Part shown: positions 1 to 8,925 of the stretch, piece after piece
How the letters are laid out: each line of letters begins with the position of its first letter
Numbering within the stretch: the stretch's first letter is position 1
Source of the DNA: Georhizobium profundi
Lineage (GTDB): Bacteria > Pseudomonadota > Alphaproteobacteria > Rhizobiales > Rhizobiaceae
Assembly (NCBI RefSeq): GCF_003952725.1
Contig: NZ_CP032509.1
Location: forward strand, 1,884,001 to 1,948,000
Direction of reading: 5' to 3'
Length of the DNA: 64,000 nt
The notes under the pieces: model-generated
Told to the model about the DNA's origin: nothing
Database searches by the model: none
Seen by the model: only the letters and a program-made list of their open reading frames with translations
Made by a program: the position numbers and the translations under genes

Positions 1-1
1 G

Positions 2-514
2 GAGCGCACGCTGATCGAGAACACTCAGCGCGCCTATAGCCCTGGCGCTGCAAACCTCCCGCCTGTGCGATTTGCCGGGTTGATCCTCGAGGGTGGGATT
101 GTCGGCTACGATTCCAACGAACGTACAGGGGGGGCCGGTGCGCGCTTCCTCGGCATCGGAGGCGACGTCCAGTATCGCTCGGATCTCGTGACGATCTCCT
201 TGCGCGCTGTCAGCGTCCAGACGGGCGAAGTTCTCGCGTCGACCACGACGTCGAAGCAAATCTATTCTTACATGATGCGCGGTGGCGCCTACAAATTCGC
301 GGCCCCGGAAGAGCTGCTCGAGATCGAAGCTGGCAATTCCTACAACGACCCGGGCCACCTCGCAGTGAGAGAAAGCATAGAGCTTGCAGTCTACTCTCTG
401 ATCGTTGAGGGGCTACAAAACGGGCTATGGACTCTCAGCGACAGTGCTGCGCAGCAAAAGCTGATTCAGGACTTCACGACGACCTACGCCCGCACGCTTC
501 CGCGCGGATCCTAA
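2..514 (+). CDS. csgG: CsgG, curli secretion channel, C-terminal part (5' end outside window)
   Basis: The reading frame is open from the left edge, so the start lies outside the window. CsgG is the outer-membrane lipoprotein that forms the nonameric pore exporting curli subunits. The visible 170 residues match its C-terminal half: the stretch ending in LILEGGIVGYDSN, the glycine-rich TGGAGARFLGIG segment, the paired strands around VTISLRAVSVQTGEVL and TTTSKQIYSY of the transmembrane barrel, and a closing helical tail (GLQNGLWTL). It ends at a TAA followed by a strong hairpin. The curlin, csgH and csgF genes downstream confirm the context. Nothing in the visible part looks damaged. Confidence 0.93.
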   Translation, partial: ERTLIENTQRAYSPGAANLPPVRFAGLILEGGIVGYDSNERTGGAGARFLGIGGDVQYRSDLVTISLRAVSVQTGEVLASTTTSKQIYSYMMRGGAYKFAAPEELLEIEAGNSYNDPGHLAVRESIELAVYSLIVEGLQNGLWTLSDSAAQQKLIQDFTTTYARTLPRGS

Positions 515-548
515 ATCTGTAAGTAATAATACTCTATTGAATTAGTAA

Positions 549-574
549 GAACGGGGCCTTTTGCGGCCCCGTTC
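549..574 (+). terminator. Hairpin terminator after csgG
   Basis: A perfect 10-bp inverted repeat (GAACGGGGCC at 549-558 and GGCCCCGTTC at 565-574) with a 6-nt loop lies 35 bp after the csgG stop. The T-run after it is poor (TGCGTTG), so it may pause or attenuate transcription, but it separates csgG from the next gene. Confidence 0.65.
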
Positions 575-800
575 TGCGTTGTGGCACTGCAATAAAATTG
601 CGTCATCCGCATCCGTTACGCCTGTACTGGAACGAGCTGGCCCAAAATGACGCGTCGATTTCCCCAGAGTGTTTCAACCCGAAGCAGGCTAAGCCTATGT
701 GCTATTTTTGTCTCACTATGGCTTTATAGATCCTGTCGTAATTTACCATTTAACAGTTTTGAAAGCGTTTCGACTTGCGGTCAGGACTTTGTCTCTGGTA

Positions 801-815
801 TTAACCGATCGTTAA
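801..815 (+). promoter_or_regulatory. CtrA-like box upstream of the giant curlin gene
   Basis: The 378-bp gap between csgG and the curlin gene (515-892) holds the hairpin at 549-574 and then an AT-richer stretch. Within it, TTAA at 801-804 and TTAA at 812-815 are separated by exactly seven bases, followed by CC. This fits the published CtrA consensus TTAA-N7-TTAA of alphaproteobacteria. It lies about 78 bp before the chosen start codon, where a promoter is expected. No -35/-10 pair is convincing. Function is inferred from the motif alone. Confidence 0.5.
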
Positions 816-892
816 CCCTCGCCAAAAAGCGCGATGGGCGAGCCGGGGCGGGGGGTGTTCCCGCGGGTCAAAAATTCATTTGGGAGACATTC

Positions 893-3800
893 ATGTCATT
901 TAAGAAGCTACTCATGGCGAGCGCCGCCATGGTGCCATTGGCTATGGGCGCAGCAAATGCGCAGACAGCCAATCAGGCATTCATCGGTCAGCTGAACAAC
1001 AGCAACCTTGCCTATCTCTCGCAAGAGGAGGCTAACCGGGCCTTCATCTATCAGTACGGTAACGGCAACATCTTTCTTCCGTATCTTGCCCCGCTGAACG
1101 CGGATGGCGGCTCGGATGCGCAGCGCGGCAACAACGATCTCGGCACGATGCAACTCGGCACGGGCAACTTCATCGGCGGTGAGTTCCTGCAGGTTGACTC
1201 CAACGTCGGTGGCATCGCCCAGTTCGGCGACAACAACATCGTCAACAGGTTCCTTCAGACCGGCTCCAACCGCGGTGCAATTTTTCAGGGCGGCTTCGCC
1301 AACGTCGCTCAGAACGAGCAGACCGGTAACGGCAATGACTCCGGCATCATCCAGGTAAATCCTGATGCGGCTGCAGTGGGCAATTTTGCGTTCAACACGC
1401 AGGTTGCAGGTGCGGTCAATCCGACGGCCAATTCCTTCTCGGGCATCCTTCAGGGCGGCTCGCAAAACGTCGCAACCGTTCTTCAGAAGGGCCAGGACGG
1501 TTCGGAATCCACGATTGCCCAAGGCGGCACGGGTAACGTTGCGCTCAACACGCAGACGGTCGACTTCTATGAGCCTCTTGGCGCTGGCGTCGTTGATTTT
1601 TACAGAATGGGCGAAGGTAATGCAGCGGGTACGCTGCAGGTTGGTGATGGCAACCTTGCTGTTAATAACCAAAATTCAAGCACCGATGGAGCCGTCACCA
1701 TCATCCAGGGCGGCGATGGCAATGACGGCTTTAACCTCCACACCGGTGGTACAGATCACGTTGCAGGGATTGCCCAGTTCGGCGATGACAACACGGCGTT
1801 GAACGTCAGCCGCGATGGCACGGGTAACGAAGCTGCAACCCTGCAGATCGGCAATGACAACGCGGCGACCAATAACTCGCAGGACGGGTTCGGCGATCAG
1901 GCTTCGATCCTCCAGGCCGGCAACGGCAACACCGCTCTCAACAGCCAGGTCGGCGCGGCCAATTTGGCTGTCGAAACGGGTGCAAACGCCTCGATCGTGC
2001 AGCTTGGCAATGACAATGGTGCGACTAATGTCCAATCTGCACAGGTGGAAGGCGGCAACAACGAGGCCGACATTCTGCAGGCAGGTGTCTCCAACACCGG
2101 CCTGAACGCGCAGAGTGCCGGAGCAGGCAATACTGCCGGCATTGCACAGTTTGGCGATAGCAACACGGCGACGAACCTGCAGGACGGCGGCGCTGACAAC
2201 AGCGGTGCGATTGTTCAGACTGGCGTCGGCAACGAAGGTACGAATCTCCAGACCGGTGGGGCGCGTAAGGGCGCTCGGCTGGTCCAGGCGGGTGCCGACA
2301 ACACTGCAACGAACGTTCAGGTTGCCGGACTGGACAATGATGCAGCGATCTTGCAGCTCGGTGCCGACAATCTGGCATCCAACCTCCAGCTCGACGGTGC
2401 GAACAATACAGCTGGCGTCATCCAGGCAGGTGCAGATAACGAAGCAACGAACGCGCAAGCTGGTGGTGATGGCAACGAAGCCGGCATCATCCAGGCGGGT
2501 GCGGACAACGAAGCTGTCAACCTGCAGGACGCAGGTGCGGCGAATTCCGCCGGCATCATCCAGGCAGGCGCAGAAAACGTAGCCACAAACGCTCAGGCTG
2601 ATGGCGACGGCAATGAAGCTGGCATCATCCAGGCAGGTGCTGACAACGAAGCCGTCAACCTTCAGGATGCCGGTTCCGCCAATTCGGCCGGCATCATTCA
2701 GGCAGGTGACAACAACTTCGGCAGCAACACTCAGTTCGCAGGCACTGCCGGTGCAGAAGCCGGCATCATTCAGCTCGGTGCCGACAACACGGCGACGAAC
2801 GTGCAGTCGGGCGCTGAAGCTGGCTCGTCGGCAGGCATCCTGCAGGCTGGCGTGAACAACACTGCCGTGAATGCGCAGAGCGATGTCAATCCGACATCGG
2901 CTGTCATTGTCCAGGGTGGCGTCGACAATACGGGCCTGAACGCTCAGTCCGATATCACGAATTCGGATGCTTTGATTGTTCAGCTCGGCCTGGACAATGA
3001 TGCTGCCAATACCCAGGCAGATGGCAACAATGTCTCGGCAGCGATCCTACAGGGCGGCTCCGACAACCTTGCCTGGAACATCCAGGATGGCGTCGACGAC
3101 TCCACCGCACTGATCGGCCAGTTCGGTTCGGGCAACGTGGCGGGTAACCTCCAGCAGGCCAACAGCTCGGGCGTACTCGGCGGCATCATCCAGGTCGGTA
3201 ACGACAACCGTGCGTTCAACACGCAGGGTGAGTTCCAGACGGTGACTTACGAGCTTGATGATGGCGGACAGCAGCCGCTTCTCAACGCTTTGGGTCGTAC
3301 GCTCTATCTCGAATGGGGACCAATTACCGCCTCTGGTACTGACGCGGCTCCGGCTCAAGATTCGGTTGCTGTAATCGCCCAAATCGGCTCAGGAAATACC
3401 GCATCCAACACGCAAGTAGGTCAGGTCTTGGTTCCGACCGAGGTTGATATCTCAGGTCAAGTCTCGCTGGTGACCAGACGAAATGCCAACACCAACTTTC
3501 TCGGTTTGGGTGGGACATCGAACCCGAATGGTCAGATCCGCTCAACAGTCGATGGAGACATCGCTGATCTTCCGGCGGGCTTGATCCCAGAACTGCCAGC
3601 TGTTTCGATCCCCACTGTCGCCTCTGCCGCCGGTATCGTGCAGGTGGGTGACGGCAATACCGGCCTGAACAGCCAGCTCGTCGCTGCCGGTTCGCTGGCT
3701 GGAGTGGCGCAGATCGGCGATGGAAACTTTGCTTCCAACGCACAGACGGCAACGATCGGTGCCATCGCGGCCACGGTTCAGATTGGTGAAGGCAACGCGG

Positions 3801-4240
3801 CCATTACCAGCCAGTCGCTGACGGCTGCTTCGGTTGCCGGCACGATCCAGAATGGCAGTGGCAACGGCGCCGTGACCACTCAGGCGGGCGGTCTCGGCAA
3901 TGCGTCGCTCACGCTCCAGAACGGTTCGGAGAACTTCGCATCGACTCAGCAGATCGCAAGCCTCGGAAGCACCTCGCTCATCGTTCAGAACGCGAGCAAT
4001 TCCGGCGCCGGCATTCTGCAGACGGGTACGGCGCAGTCGTCGACGGTCATCCAGGCTGGCGATTTCAGCTACGCACTGGTTGATCAGGCTGGTTCGTCGA
4101 ACAACTCGCTTATTCTCCAGAACGGCGTTGGTGCTGGTACGAACGCCAACGTGGCTTCGGTGACGCAGCGCGGAACTGGCCAAAACTCGCTGGTCCTCCA
4201 GCAGGGTCGCGGCAACGTCGCTGCCGTCATCCAGAACTAA
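893..4240 (+). CDS. Giant curlin-repeat secreted protein (curli major-subunit type)
   Basis: This is a 1115-residue secreted amyloid-type protein. The start at 893 is chosen because it follows GGGAGA at a good distance and opens a signal peptide (MSFKKLLMASAAMVPLAMG, cleaved after ANA); upstream in-frame ATG codons give a non-conserved leader. The rest is nearly all curlin repeats of about 23 residues with the pattern x-I-x-Q-x-G-x-x-N-x-A-x-N-x-Q, roughly 36 to 38 of them. Two non-repeat insertions interrupt the array, at about residues 780-820 and 840-900. E. coli CsgA has five repeats, so this is a very long version. Units near residues 525-615 are almost identical to each other, which suggests recent duplication. 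It is presumably exported through CsgG and assembled into fibres. Confidence 0.9.
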   Translation: MSFKKLLMASAAMVPLAMGAANAQTANQAFIGQLNNSNLAYLSQEEANRAFIYQYGNGNIFLPYLAPLNADGGSDAQRGNNDLGTMQLGTGNFIGGEFLQVDSNVGGIAQFGDNNIVNRFLQTGSNRGAIFQGGFANVAQNEQTGNGNDSGIIQVNPDAAAVGNFAFNTQVAGAVNPTANSFSGILQGGSQNVATVLQKGQDGSESTIAQGGTGNVALNTQTVDFYEPLGAGVVDFYRMGEGNAAGTLQVGDGNLAVNNQNSSTDGAVTIIQGGDGNDGFNLHTGGTDHVAGIAQFGDDNTALNVSRDGTGNEAATLQIGNDNAATNNSQDGFGDQASILQAGNGNTALNSQVGAANLAVETGANASIVQLGNDNGATNVQSAQVEGGNNEADILQAGVSNTGLNAQSAGAGNTAGIAQFGDSNTATNLQDGGADNSGAIVQTGVGNEGTNLQTGGARKGARLVQAGADNTATNVQVAGLDNDAAILQLGADNLASNLQLDGANNTAGVIQAGADNEATNAQAGGDGNEAGIIQAGADNEAVNLQDAGAANSAGIIQAGAENVATNAQADGDGNEAGIIQAGADNEAVNLQDAGSANSAGIIQAGDNNFGSNTQFAGTAGAEAGIIQLGADNTATNVQSGAEAGSSAGILQAGVNNTAVNAQSDVNPTSAVIVQGGVDNTGLNAQSDITNSDALIVQLGLDNDAANTQADGNNVSAAILQGGSDNLAWNIQDGVDDSTALIGQFGSGNVAGNLQQANSSGVLGGIIQVGNDNRAFNTQGEFQTVTYELDDGGQQPLLNALGRTLYLEWGPITASGTDAAPAQDSVAVIAQIGSGNTASNTQVGQVLVPTEVDISGQVSLVTRRNANTNFLGLGGTSNPNGQIRSTVDGDIADLPAGLIPELPAVSIPTVASAAGIVQVGDGNTGLNSQLVAAGSLAGVAQIGDGNFASNAQTATIGAIAATVQIGEGNAAITSQSLTAASVAGTIQNGSGNGAVTTQAGGLGNASLTLQNGSENFASTQQIASLGSTSLIVQNASNSGAGILQTGTAQSSTVIQAGDFSYALVDQAGSSNNSLILQNGVGAGTNANVASVTQRGTGQNSLVLQQGRGNVAAVIQN
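2465..2740 (+). repeat. Tandem 138-bp duplication inside the curlin gene
   Basis: Two adjacent copies of a 46-codon block (starting at 2465 and 2603) encode nearly the same two curlin units: GDGNEAGIIQAGADNEAVN, then LQDAG(A/S)ANSAGIIQAG. Most differences between the copies are synonymous third-base changes, so the proteins have stayed alike while the DNA has drifted. This points to duplication followed by purifying selection on the repeat pattern. Confidence 0.8.
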
Positions 4241-4305
4241 GCAATCACGATACCGGCGCGCGCGGTCAGCCCGCGCCGGTATCGACCGACAAAGAGGAGG
4301 CTCTG

Positions 4306-4710
4306 ATGACCGGCATGTCGCTGCTCTTGATGGGCCTCCTTCTTTCGACTGGCGCAAGTGGCGCTTCGATAAACGGCCAGACCATCGACGGGGACATTCT
4401 CAATTCTCGCATTGCCGCATGTGGCGTCGAGATCGATGGAACCGACTTTGCTCGATTGCGGCCTTTTATCGAAACGTCTGAGGCCTTGGCAGGCAGTGTT
4501 CAAATTGCGGTTACGAAGCGATCGGCTTCGGGTGTCAGCCAGACCAGTCAGACCAATCGCTTTGCGGATGGCTCGTTGGGCGCGATCGTCATAACGGTCG
4601 ACAAACCCTCGCGGGTCGCCATCGAGATGGCAGTCATTGCGAACGACGGCACGCCGCTCTGTCGCCTACAGACTGACGTTGAACTCGATGAGCACTCTAT
4701 CCGGCTTTGA
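4306..4710 (+). CDS. csgH: CsgH-like periplasmic curli chaperone
   Basis: This 134-residue protein has a signal peptide (about residues 1-20) and follows AGGAGG eight bases before its ATG. The mature part is a small beta-rich domain with two cysteines (C39 and C119) that could form a disulfide bridge. The pattern and its place between two curlin genes match CsgH, the alphaproteobacterial curli accessory protein reported to hold curlin subunits soluble in the periplasm. No csgE gene is visible; CsgH is thought to cover part of that job. The family call rests on size, signal peptide, beta-rich sequence and locus position. Confidence 0.78.
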   Translation: MTGMSLLLMGLLLSTGASGASINGQTIDGDILNSRIAACGVEIDGTDFARLRPFIETSEALAGSVQIAVTKRSASGVSQTSQTNRFADGSLGAIVITVDKPSRVAIEMAVIANDGTPLCRLQTDVELDEHSIRL

Positions 4711-4734
4711 GGCTTGGGGAAAAGGGGACGGAAC

Positions 4735-5343
4735 ATGAAAACCTGGAAGAGTGCGCTGACTGGAGCCATTGCAGGGTTGCTGATGGGTATAAGCGGTGCA
4801 TCTGCGCTGGAACTCTTGCCGACAGCTCCCGAGAGCGGGGTACCCACTCCCGCCATCGTCGGTCAATTGATGGAGCCGATCAATCCGTTCGTTAGCGGTC
4901 AGGCAGGCAACACGACCTCGATCCAACAAATTGGTTCGTACAATGCCGCCACATCGGCCATCGAGGGGCACAGCAGCGCCTCGCTGATCGATCAAAGCGG
5001 TTCGCGCAATCGTGCGGTTCAAGCAATCGACGGGCATAATTCGGCGCTGCTTCTCGTTCAGGGCGGATCCAACAACAGCGTTGTTCAGGCAAGCCGGGGC
5101 GACAACAATTTTCAGCTTGTTGGCGTGTCGGGGAACAACAACAATGTTGGTTACGTCCAAGTCGGCAGCAACCTTGCGGGCGTGCTCGACGTCCGCAATT
5201 CCGTCAACACGAATGTGGTGGCTATCCAGACGCCGTCATCAGGCAATTTCATGATGCCGAGCGGCCTGAACGGTCTCAGCAACGCCAACGTCGTCATTGT
5301 GCCTGGCAGAATGTATGTGCTACCGAATAGAAGAGCATATTGA
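4735..5343 (+). CDS. Curlin-repeat protein, minor or nucleator (CsgB-like) subunit
   Basis: The start at 4735 has a clear AGGGGACGG ribosome site and opens a signal peptide (MKTWKSALTGAIAGLLMG, cleaved near SGASA). The 202-residue product has about five curlin-type units (for example TSIQQIGSYNAATSAIEG and ASLIDQSGSRNRAVQAI) between residues 55 and 150. A non-repeat C-terminal tail ends in basic residues (VLPNRRAY). A short array with a distinct tail resembles CsgB, which nucleates fibres at the cell surface, more than the giant CsgA-type protein upstream. It starts 24 bp after csgH and is probably in the same operon. Confidence 0.82.
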   Translation: MKTWKSALTGAIAGLLMGISGASALELLPTAPESGVPTPAIVGQLMEPINPFVSGQAGNTTSIQQIGSYNAATSAIEGHSSASLIDQSGSRNRAVQAIDGHNSALLLVQGGSNNSVVQASRGDNNFQLVGVSGNNNNVGYVQVGSNLAGVLDVRNSVNTNVVAIQTPSSGNFMMPSGLNGLSNANVVIVPGRMYVLPNRRAY

Positions 5344-5397
5344 ACGATGCTGGCAAGGCTACCCAAGCTCGCCAGGTTTTTCTCGGAGACTTAAACA

Positions 5398-5670
5398 ATG
5401 AAGATTCTTGCTGCAGTCGTCGGAACTTCAGTTCTGCTGAGCAGCATCGGGGCTGTTCATGCCTCCGAGCTGGTCTATCGGCCCATAAATCCATCGTTCG
5501 GCGGTGACCCGCTGAACGGCAACTGGTTGCTGTCGCAGGCTACTGCCCAAACTGCCGGCGGCGGCTCGCCCGGCTTCTCCATCGATTTCCCGGACTTCGG
5601 CGGCATCCCGCAGCCAGATCCAACACCGGTTCCGGTTCCAGAAGTTCCGCTCATTCCAAGCGCCAACTGA
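5398..5670 (+). CDS. csgF: CsgF-like curli assembly factor, shortened
   Basis: This 90-residue secreted protein follows GGAGA at a suitable distance. After the signal peptide (about 1-22) comes the diagnostic CsgF N-terminus, ELVYRPINPSFGGDPLNGNW-LLSQATAQ, which in E. coli threads into the CsgG pore. Beyond residue 50 the normal CsgF C-terminal beta domain (the family is usually about 130 to 140 residues) is missing. A short proline-rich tail (PQPDPTPVPVPEVPLIP) takes its place. The reading frame ends cleanly with no obvious frameshift. The gene may act only as a pore-gating segment of CsgG. Confidence 0.85.
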   Translation: MKILAAVVGTSVLLSSIGAVHASELVYRPINPSFGGDPLNGNWLLSQATAQTAGGGSPGFSIDFPDFGGIPQPDPTPVPVPEVPLIPSAN

Positions 5671-5719
5671 TCACGCCAAGCGCTCTGATCGACCGCAGAT
5701 TACCATCCGCCACGCGCTT

Positions 5720-6109
5720 CTAGCGCTGGCGGATGATCGCGACGTTGTTGCGGCCCTGTTGGAAGACCATGGCCTGATGGCCGATGCCGCGCTGACTGAT
5801 GGAAGCAACGTTGTCCATGCCGATCTGGCGGATAAGACCAACATTTTGGCTGCCGCGCTGATCGATCGTCGCGTTGTTGTTCGTGCCGTCCTGCCAGACG
5901 AGTCCCAGATTGCCGGGGCCCCGCGGTGTGAGTTCCGGCATCTGTGAGACGAGGTTGATGATCGGTGTCATCAACTGGCTGGTCGTCAGCTGCACGGATG
6001 CACTCGACGGGTTGATCTGCTGAATATAAGCGGGCGATGAGATGGGCTGGGCGTTTGCAGTGGTTGCAAGAGCCATTACTGCAAATGCTGGTATCAGTGC
6101 TTTTTTCAT
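5720..6109 (-). CDS. Small curlin-repeat secreted protein
   Basis: The gene faces the curli operon. The start at 6109 follows GGGAGA and begins a signal peptide (MKKALIPAFAVMALATTANA). The 129-residue product has an N-terminal linker and then three to four curlin units with the typical Q-x-G-x-x-N spacing (WQDGTNNNATIDQRGSQN, IRQIGMDNVASISQRG, FQQGRNNVAIIRQR), ending on the last repeat. It may be a minor fibre subunit or nucleator. An 8-bp inverted repeat overlaps its stop codon, but there is no T-run. Confidence 0.8.
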   Translation of the reverse strand: MKKALIPAFAVMALATTANAQPISSPAYIQQINPSSASVQLTTSQLMTPIINLVSQMPELTPRGPGNLGLVWQDGTNNNATIDQRGSQNVGLIRQIGMDNVASISQRGIGHQAMVFQQGRNNVAIIRQR

Positions 6110-6298
6110 TTTGTTCTCCCTGATTACAATTGCAGTATAGACACCTCTCATCTAAAAAGACGTGAATTTGAATGGTTTTCATACCGTTTATATTTCCGCA
6201 CAATTTTAGCTATTTGCGGCGACTTGAAAGGCTGTATGCATCGACAGCATCATTTGGCGCGGTGAATTCGCGCGCTGCGCAGGCGTTGTCCTGGATGG

Positions 6299-6481
6299 TT
6301 GCATGAACGCCGAGACACGGCCGCACTGGCCTTGTTCGAGGCGCAGGACGGATCGACACTGGTGACGCTCGGCATGGTGTTCAGGAGGCAAGCCGAGTTC
6401 CAAGAGGCGCGCGGCTTTGGTGCGATCGAGCTCGGCCATCAGACGCTTGGCAAGCTGGTGCGCTTCGTGGGCGCGCTCTGA
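6299..6481 (+). pseudogene. Remnant of an SRPBCC (AHSA1-type) protein, C-terminal fragment
   Basis: This short frame encodes STLVTLGMVFRRQAEFQEAR followed by GFGAIELGHQTLGKLVRFV. That is the typical C-terminus of SRPBCC proteins of the 'activator of Hsp90 ATPase homolog 1-like' family, which end in a long helix after a VTxRMxF strand. The N-terminal 100 or so residues are absent, and 6110-6298 holds no matching frame. It is most likely a decayed gene. The 405-bp gap between the curlin and the CoA transferase contains nothing else I can support. Confidence 0.5.
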
Positions 6482-6514
6482 CCGGCGGCCGCCGGCTGCG
6501 AGCGGCGGCGAAGC

Positions 6515-7705
6515 TTAGGTGTCCTGCCCGAGCCTTGGGGCGGGGCGCCCGGCGATGGCGGGCGTACCGTCGAACAGGATCGGCATACGCATTCCAGGGA
6601 TCGACGTGCCCAGGTCGTCGGCGGTCTCAATCTTCATCTGTCGCGCGAGAATCTGGGGATCGGCGAAGACGTCGGCGACCGTGTTGATCGGGCCTGCCGG
6701 TACGGAGCGTTTCTCGAGAAGCGCAAGAAGCGCGTCCCGTTCGAAACGCGCGATCGCTGGTGCAAGCAGTGCTATCAGAGCATCCCGATTGGCAACGCGG
6801 GCCTCGTTCGTGGCGTAGGATGGATCGGTTCCAAGCGCAGCCAGACCGATGATCTCGGCGAGCGCCCGGAACTGGCGGTCGTTGCCGACTGCAACGATGA
6901 GGTGGCCATCTGCGACCTGGAAGACCTGATAGGGCACGATGTTGGGATGGGCATTGCCGAGCCGCCTCGGGGCCTTGCCGGACACGAGGTAATTCATCGC
7001 CTGGTTGGCGAGAACGCCTGCCATGCAATCGTAGAGCGCCATGTCGATGTGGCAGCCGCTGCCGGTGCGGCTGCGTTCGAGTAAAGCGGCCTCGATGCCG
7101 ATGACGCTGTAAAGCCCGGTGAAGATGTCGGCGAAGGCGACGCCCATCTTCTGCGGTTCGCCTTCGGGGTCGCCGGTCAGATCCATGATGCCGGCCATGC
7201 CCTGGATCATGAAATCGTACCCGGCGCGGTGCCGGTAGGGGCCCGTCTGGCCAAAGCCGGTGATCGAGCAATAGATCAGGCGCTCGTTGACGGCCTTCAA
7301 GCTATCGTAATCGAGGCCGTATTTCGCGAGTCCGCCAACCTTGAAGTTTTCGATCAGCACATCGGCGCTGCGCACGAGGTCGACCACGCGGGCGCGACCC
7401 TCTTCGCTCTTCAGATCGGCTGTGATCGACGTCTTGCCGCGGTTGGCCGCATGGAAATAGGCCGCTTCGCGGGCACCGTCTGCGCGGTTGACGAAGGGCG
7501 GGCCCCAGCCGCGCGTGTCGTCGCCTTCCGGCGCCTCGATCTTGATGACTTCGGCGCCGAGATCGGCGAGCACCTGGCCGGCCCAGGGGCCGGCAAGGAT
7601 GCGTGCCAGTTCGACGACGCGGACGCCTTCGAGCGGCTTGCGCACGCTGCCTCGAAGCGGCCGGGCTTCAGCTTCGGCCGCTTCGTTGTCGTTGCTTAGG
7701 GTCAT
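6515..7705 (-). CDS. CaiB/BaiF-type CoA transferase, probably succinyl-CoA:glutarate CoA transferase
   Basis: This 396-residue class III CoA transferase has the N-terminal LARILAGPWAGQVLADLGAE signature and a catalytic aspartate at about D193 (FADIFTGLY). Family members move CoA between carboxylic acids through an aspartyl-CoA thioester. Its start lies 2 bp after the stop of the glutaryl-CoA dehydrogenase gene, so the two are translationally coupled. The pairing strongly suggests that it activates glutarate (from lysine or tryptophan breakdown) for that dehydrogenase, like mammalian SUGCT. The substrate is inferred from context. Confidence 0.85.
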   Translation of the reverse strand: MTLSNDNEAAEAEARPLRGSVRKPLEGVRVVELARILAGPWAGQVLADLGAEVIKIEAPEGDDTRGWGPPFVNRADGAREAAYFHAANRGKTSITADLKSEEGRARVVDLVRSADVLIENFKVGGLAKYGLDYDSLKAVNERLIYCSITGFGQTGPYRHRAGYDFMIQGMAGIMDLTGDPEGEPQKMGVAFADIFTGLYSVIGIEAALLERSRTGSGCHIDMALYDCMAGVLANQAMNYLVSGKAPRRLGNAHPNIVPYQVFQVADGHLIVAVGNDRQFRALAEIIGLAALGTDPSYATNEARVANRDALIALLAPAIARFERDALLALLEKRSVPAGPINTVADVFADPQILARQMKIETADDLGTSIPGMRMPILFDGTPAIAGRPAPRLGQDT

Positions 7706-7707
7706 GA

Positions 7708-8925
7708 TCAGAAGAACGCCTGAATACCGGTCTGGGCGCGGCCAAGGATCAGCGCGTGAACGTCGTGCGTCCCCTCATAGGTGTTGACCGTTTCGAGGTT
7801 CTGCGCGTGGCGCATGACCTGATATTCGATCTGGATGCCATTGCCGCCGTGCATGTCGCGTGCCTGGCGGGCGATATCGAGCGCCTTGCCGCAATTGTTG
7901 CGCTTGACGATCGAGATCATCTCCGGCGCCATGCGGCCTTCATCCATGAGGCGGCCGACGCGCAGCGACGCCTGCAGGCCGAGTGTGATCTCCGTCTGCA
8001 TGTCGGCGAGCTTCTTCTGGTAAAGCTGCGTGCCGGCGAGCGGCTTGCCGAACTGCTTGCGATCGAGGCCATACTGCCGGGCGCGGTGCCAGCAATCTTC
8101 CGCCGCGCCGAGTACGCCCCAGGAGATGCCGTAGCGGGCACGGTTGAGGCAGCCGAAGGGACCCTTCAGGCCCGAGACGTTCGGCAGCAGGTTTTCCTCC
8201 GGCACTTCCACGCCGTCCATGACGATTTCGCCGGTGATCGACGCGCGCAGGGAGAGTTTGCCACCGATCTTCGGCGCGGAGAGGCCCTTCATGCCTTTCT
8301 CGAGAATGAAGCCACGGATATTGCCGTCGTGCGCCTCCGATTTCGCCCAGACGACGAAGACGTCGGCGATCGGCGAATTGGAAATCCACATCTTCGAGCC
8401 GGAGAGGAGATAGCCGCCATCGATCTTCTTGGCGCGCGTCTTCATGCCGCCGGGATCGGAACCGGCATCGGGCTCGGTCAGGCCGAAGCAGCCGATGAAT
8501 TCGCCCGAGGCGAGTTTCGGCAGGTACTTGCGGCGCTGCGTGTCATCGCCATAGGCGTAAATCGGATACATGACGAGCGACGACTGGACACTCATCATGG
8601 AGCGGAAGCCGGAATCGACACGCTCGACTTCGCGGGCAACGAGACCGTAGGCAACATAGGAGGCTTCCGCACCGCCGAATTCCTCCGGCACGGTGACGCC
8701 GAGCAGGCCGTTCTCACCCATTTCGCGGAAGATCGACGGATCGCTTTCCTCGTTCATGTACATCTGCTCGACACGCGGCGCGAGCTTGTCAGCGGCGAAC
8801 GCTGCCGCCGCATCGCGGATCATCCGCTCGTCTTCGGTCAGCTGATCATTAATCAGGAACGGGTCGTCCCACTGGAACCCAGCAGCGCCGTCCGGGCGAT
8901 CTTTTGCCTTCAAAGCTTCGGTCAT
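7708..8925 (-). CDS. gcdH: Glutaryl-CoA dehydrogenase
   Basis: This 405-residue acyl-CoA dehydrogenase contains features typical of Gcd[20 protein letters not shown] in the FAD region, MHGGNGI, and the C-terminal [20 protein letters not shown] with catalytic glutamate E384. It oxidises and decarboxylates glutaryl-CoA to crotonyl-CoA, passing electrons to ETF. It is the first gene of a two-gene operon with the CoA transferase. A LysR gene is divergent across a 207-bp gap, the usual arrangement for a glutarate-responsive regulator. Confidence 0.93.
   Translation of the reverse strand: MTEALKAKDRPDGAAGFQWDDPFLINDQLTEDERMIRDAAAAFAADKLAPRVEQMYMNEESDPSIFREMGENGLLGVTVPEEFGGAEASYVAYGLVAREVERVDSGFRSMMSVQSSLVMYPIYAYGDDTQRRKYLPKLASGEFIGCFGLTEPDAGSDPGGMKTRAKKIDGGYLLSGSKMWISNSPIADVFVVWAKSEAHDGNIRGFILEKGMKGLSAPKIGGKLSLRASITGEIVMDGVEVPEENLLPNVSGLKGPFGCLNRARYGISWGVLGAAEDCWHRARQYGLDRKQFGKPLAGTQLYQKKLADMQTEITLGLQASLRVGRLMDEGRMAPEMISIVKRNNCGKALDIARQARDMHGGNGIQIEYQVMRHAQNLETVNTYEGTHDVHALILGRAQTGIQAFF

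Noticed and set aside
893..4240. Dense repeats that could suggest a CRISPR or satellite array
   Set aside because: Period and codon phase match an amyloid-repeat protein in one frame; no constant short direct repeats with unique spacers.
5705..5734. 8-bp inverted repeat at the end of csgF and the small curlin gene
   Set aside because: No T-run and it overlaps a stop codon; too weak to call a terminator.
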